NCBI GenBank assembly: GCA_938091985.1
Contig: CALKOE010000116.1
Location: 1 to 14,191, forward strand
DNA: 14,191 nt
Direction: 5' to 3'
From: an uncultured Acidimicrobiales bacterium
Lineage (GTDB): Bacteria; Actinomycetota; Acidimicrobiia; Acidimicrobiales; Aldehydirespiratoraceae
Made by a program: the position numbers and the translations under genes. The notes beneath the pieces were generated by a model, which saw only the letters and a program-made list of their open reading frames with translations, was not told where the DNA came from and searched no databases. This document shows positions 12,397 through 14,191 of this stretch, piece by piece (within the stretch, counting starts at the first letter, position 1; the number at the start of each line of letters is the position of its first letter).

Positions 12397-12450
12397 AATT
12401 GAGGCGAGCTGACCACACAGGATGTGGCTGGCTCGCCTCAATTCCGTTTT
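12397..12450. terminator. Long hairpin terminator, probably bidirectional
   Basis: Perfect 13-bp arms AATTGAGGCGAGC (12397-12409) and GCTCGCCTCAATT (12431-12443) enclose a second helix CCACA/TGTGG with a 5-nt loop. CCGTTTT follows on the plus strand. It lies between the convergent dehydrogenase and msrA genes, so it can stop both. A smaller hairpin GGGGC-ACACC-GCCCC (12374-12388), followed by GCTTT, stands just upstream and may help. Confidence 0.85.
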
Positions 12451-12475
12451 GGGCGCGCCCTGGTGGGCGAGGGGA

Positions 12476-13120
12476 TCAGGCGTCGGCGAGGTCGTAGCGC
12501 ACCTGGCATTGACCATGGTTGCAGTAGCCACCCGGGTTCCGGTGCAGGTACTGCTGGTGGTACGGCTCAGCGAAGTAGAACTCTGGCGCATCGATGATCG
12601 TCGTCTCGATCTCGTCGAAGCCGTTGCGGCTGAGCGCGTCCTGGTACTTGAGCTTGCTCGCTTCGGCTTGGGCTCGCTGGTCCTCGGAGTACACGTAGAT
12701 CTCGCTGCGGTACTGGGTGCCGATGTCGTTGTGTTGCCGCATGAACTGGGTGGGGTCGTGGACCTCCCAGAACACCTTCAACAGCTCCTCGTAGGACACG
12801 ATCGACGGATCGAATACGACGAGGGCGACCTCGTTGTGTCCCGTACGTCCGCTGCAGACCTCTTCGTAGAGCGGGTTCGGTGTGAAGCCACCTGCGTAGC
12901 CCACCGCAGTCGTGTAGACGCCCTCGATCTCCCAGAAGAATTTCTCGGATCCCCAGAAACACCCCAGTCCGAACAGTGCCGACTCCATGCCCTCGGGGTA
13001 GGGCCCCGCGAGCGGTGTGCCGAGCACCAGATGGGCGTCGGGTACGGGGACTGGGTCGGGACGCCCCGGAAGGGCATCGGCGGGATCGGGCATTTCCTGC
13101 TTGTCTCGTCCGAACAACAT
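12476..13120 (-). CDS. msrA: Peptide-methionine (S)-S-oxide reductase MsrA
   Basis: 214 residues. It reduces methionine-S-sulfoxide in oxidised proteins. The catalytic motif GCFWG is at 53-57 with Cys54; [56 protein letters not shown] and the end region [15 protein letters not shown] are typical. Cys200 and Cys205 are the likely resolving cysteines for recycling by thioredoxin. An N-terminal extension of about 45 residues ([21 protein letters not shown]) precedes the domain, as in longer actinobacterial members. GAGGAG lies upstream of the ATG at suitable spacing. It is convergent with the dehydrogenase gene and divergent from the surface-protein gene. No MsrB partner is visible in the window. 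Confidence 0.96.
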   Translation of the reverse strand: MLFGRDKQEMPDPADALPGRPDPVPVPDAHLVLGTPLAGPYPEGMESALFGLGCFWGSEKFFWEIEGVYTTAVGYAGGFTPNPLYEEVCSGRTGHNEVALVVFDPSIVSYEELLKVFWEVHDPTQFMRQHNDIGTQYRSEIYVYSEDQRAQAEASKLKYQDALSRNGFDEIETTIIDAPEFYFAEPYHQQYLHRNPGGYCNHGQCQVRYDLADA

Positions 13121-13150
13121 GGTGTTTCACTCCTCAGGGTGACCGACGCG

Positions 13151-13156
13151 ACCCTA
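13151..13156 (-). promoter_or_regulatory. Possible -10 (TAGGGT) of msrA
   Basis: TAGGGT on the minus strand would give a leader of about 24 nt containing the GAGGAG ribosome site. No -35 match is visible. Confidence 0.38.
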
Positions 13157-13244
13157 TTTCGGTTTCGAACGGGCTCGCGTACTACGTCGGAAACGCCCTG
13201 ATGCGTCCGTTCGTTCCCCAATTCGTCGCAAACACGTAACGTGA

Positions 13245-13250
13245 TATTAT
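13245..13250 (+). promoter_or_regulatory. Predicted strong -10 (TATTAT) of the surface-protein gene
   Basis: TATTAT is the most AT-rich -10 in the window and closest to the sigma-70 consensus. TTCGTC at 13222-13227 lies 17 nt upstream as a weak -35. Transcription would begin near 13257, giving a leader of about 98 nt before the ATG at 13355. Confidence 0.55.
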
Positions 13251-13278
13251 GAACGCCGTTCGCTACTCTCAGTGTTAT

Positions 13279-13339
13279 CGAAGTGGCCCTTCGAGACGGT
13301 CCGTGGCGGACCACGGCACCTGGGTAACCAGGGCCGAAG
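13279..13339 (+). promoter_or_regulatory. Structured 5' leader with alternative helices
   Basis: Perfect pairings seen: CGAAG/CTTCG (13279-13283 with 13289-13293); GGCCCT/AGGGCC (13285-13290 with 13330-13335); GGTCCG/CGGACC (13298-13303 with 13307-13312); CCGTGG/CCACGG (13301-13306 with 13311-13316); and CCTGG/CCAGG (13319-13323 with 13328-13332). Several share bases and exclude each other. I do not recognise a known riboswitch class. It ends 6 nt before the ribosome site GGAGGAAG. Confidence 0.45.
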
Positions 13340-13354
13340 CGTGTTGGAGGAAGA

Positions 13355-13906
13355 ATGCGGCGATTCTTTGCAACGGTGATGATTGCAGCGATCGGTACCA
13401 CGGTCGTCGGGGCGGGCATCGCGCTCGCTGCGGAGCTGGAGATCACGCCATCCTCGCCCGAAGAAGGCGAAGCCGAACTCACCATCGACGTCTCCGAGTT
13501 CACTCCCGACACACCGATCTTCGCCTTGCCGTGTGAGATTCCAGAGGACGGCGACGACCTCGACGTCTCGAGCGACCGCTGCGACGTCGCCCAGGTCGCG
13601 ACCGCCACCACCGATGCCAACGGCTCGGCCACCATTGTCGTCAATTGGAACATCCCCGCCGACGGCATCACCGTCTACGTCGGCGACGAAGCTCGTGAGA
13701 ACCAGGTGTCGCAGACGCTCACCCCCGAAGTACACGAAGGCGAAAGCGACAATCCCGAAGTCGCCGTGTTGGGCACCAATGTGGTGCAAGAAGACCTCGC
13801 CGACACCGGACCTCGCGAAGTGATGATTCTTGCCATGGTGGCGACCGCCATCATCGGCCTCGGCCTCGCGCTTCGCGGCGCGGAGCGTCTCCAGACGCCG
13901 TCCTGA
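13355..13906 (+). CDS. LAxTG-type sortase-anchored surface protein, neocarzinostatin-like domain
   Basis: 183 residues. A signal peptide covers about 1-26 (MRRFFATVMIAAIGTTVVGA, then GIALAA). The mature part begins AELEITPSS and holds one beta-rich domain with two cysteines (C60, C76) that may form a disulfide; TTDANGSATIVV recalls the neocarzinostatin-like fold, which is a distant guess. The C-terminus has the three-part sorting signal: LADTG at 148-152, a hydrophobic segment (EVMILAMVATAIIGLGLAL), and a positively charged RGAERLQ tail. LAxTG is the motif known for class E sortases of high-GC actinobacteria, so the protein is probably linked covalently to the cell wall. The mature region is strongly acidic. 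GGAGGAAG precedes the ATG. No sortase gene lies in the window. Confidence 0.82.
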   Translation: MRRFFATVMIAAIGTTVVGAGIALAAELEITPSSPEEGEAELTIDVSEFTPDTPIFALPCEIPEDGDDLDVSSDRCDVAQVATATTDANGSATIVVNWNIPADGITVYVGDEARENQVSQTLTPEVHEGESDNPEVAVLGTNVVQEDLADTGPREVMILAMVATAIIGLGLALRGAERLQTPS

Positions 13907-13913
13907 GCGACTT

Positions 13914-13936
13914 CGCCTCGAGGCGGCCGCGGCCGC
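13914..13936. repeat. Two overlapping perfect palindromes upstream of the thioesterase -10
   Basis: CGCCTCGAGGCG (13914-13925) and GCGGCCGCGGCCGC (13923-13936) overlap by 3 bp and end directly at the -10 hexamer at 13937. They occupy the place of a -35 element and could be an operator, or a weak terminator for the preceding gene (no T-run follows). Confidence 0.45.
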
Positions 13937-13942
13937 TATCTT
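13937..13942 (+). promoter_or_regulatory. Predicted leaderless promoter -10 (TATCTT) of the thioesterase gene
   Basis: TATCTT ends 7 nt before the GTG at 13950, with no ribosome binding site between them. Confidence 0.45.
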
Positions 13943-13949
13943 CCCGCCG

Positions 13950-14191
13950 GTGACCGACATCCCCAGCGCGCCGCGTTCCGTCCCGTCGCAGATGAGCTCC
14001 CACCTTCGAGTCGTCGACGGCCAGATCGAGTGTTGGCTTCAGGTCTCGCCCGAGGTGTGCGTGCACGGGGTGCCCCTCGGTTCCACCCTGGTGATGTTGG
14101 TCGACGTCGGTGGCGGCTACGCCGCCGAGCTGGAATCAGGCGATGACTGGAGCTTCACGGTCGACATCGGTATCCGCCGCACGCCGAAAGT
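13950..14191 (+). CDS. Probable hotdog-fold acyl-CoA thioesterase (partial, N-terminal)
   Basis: About 80 residues are inside the window; the gene runs off the right edge. The frame begins at GTG 13950 (fMet-TDIPSAPRSVPSQMSSHL). LGSTLVMLVDVGGGYAAEL (about 48-66) resembles the central helix of PaaI-type hotdog thioesterases (G-x-L-x-x-x-x-D-x-x-x-x-x-A), and FTVDIGIRRTPK resembles the following TxDLxIxYxxP strand. Such enzymes hydrolyse acyl-CoA thioesters. The catalytic Asp/Glu would be near Asp57. The assignment is by pattern; the rest of the protein is needed to confirm it. The start is supported by the -10 hexamer 7 nt upstream. Confidence 0.55.
   Translation, partial: MTDIPSAPRSVPSQMSSHLRVVDGQIECWLQVSPEVCVHGVPLGSTLVMLVDVGGGYAAELESGDDWSFTVDIGIRRTPK

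Noticed and set aside
11335..12591. 418-residue minus-strand frame
   Set aside because: Antisense to the short-chain dehydrogenase; composition is that of a shadow frame.
12422..13201. 259-residue plus-strand frame
   Set aside because: Antisense to msrA, which has the full GCFWG and C-terminal cysteine motifs.
13257..13354. The leader as a c-di-GMP or c-di-AMP riboswitch
   Set aside because: I could not find the conserved core sequences of either class; left as an unassigned structured leader.
13249..13536. Plus-strand frame starting in the -10 region (ATG 13249)
   Set aside because: It overlaps the predicted promoter and is out of frame with the surface-protein gene; no ribosome site.
13247..13960. 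237-residue minus-strand frame
   Set aside because: Antisense to the LAxTG protein, whose signal peptide and sorting signal are clear.

Overview
The window looks like ordinary chromosome from a high-GC actinobacterium. The gene content suggests the class Acidimicrobiia (an Ilumatobacter-like lineage), but that is inference. The pointers are strongly GC-biased third codon positions, DUF3499 and DUF3152 proteins (actinobacterial families), a surface protein ending in an LAxTG sorting signal of the class E sortase type, and abundant acyl-CoA genes. I see no tRNA, rRNA, transposase, integrase, phage gene or CRISPR array.

Layout. 1-888: a partial membrane-anchored protein (-), a DUF983 zinc-ribbon membrane protein (+), and a DUF3499 protein (-) whose reading frame continues antisense through the DUF983 gene. 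955-2467: a tightly overlapping operon of a HAD hydrolase, a DUF3291 protein and a small HExxH protein. 2521-3969: an MFS drug-type exporter, tail to tail with a two-gene minus-strand operon (3963-5373) of cyclophilin and 3-hydroxyacyl-CoA dehydrogenase. 5530-7609: a 57-residue zinc-ribbon protein (+), a secreted CAP-domain protein (-), an MBL-fold hydrolase (+) and a stand-alone GAF protein (+). 7643-8752: two small divergent proteins of unknown function, one membrane-bound. 8797-11286: an operon of thiolase, an EthD-like dimeric barrel protein and a DUF3152 lipoprotein. 11431-12366: a short-chain dehydrogenase behind a repeat-rich leader, closed by a strong hairpin terminator. 12476-13120: msrA (-). 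13355-13906: a sortase-type surface protein behind a structured leader. 13950-end: a partial hotdog-fold thioesterase.

How the genes fit together. Thiolase, hydroxyacyl-CoA dehydrogenase, the HSD17B4-like dehydrogenase and the probable thioesterase all handle acyl-CoA intermediates, so fatty-acid or short-chain acyl-CoA turnover is the metabolic theme, although they lie in separate transcription units. MsrA, cyclophilin and the MBL hydrolase are housekeeping or stress genes. The CAP, DUF3152 and LAxTG proteins are exported.

The most interesting signals are regulatory. Seven genes have a TAnnnT -10 hexamer 6-9 nt before the chosen start codon and no Shine-Dalgarno site, which points to leaderless mRNAs. 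Most other genes carry a clear purine-rich site. In one place two opposite-facing -10 hexamers share bases. Two leaders look structured: three CCGCC/GGCGG hairpins, two of them in a perfect 22-bp tandem duplication, before the dehydrogenase; and a set of mutually exclusive helices before the LAxTG protein. Several inverted repeats sit on or beside predicted promoters.
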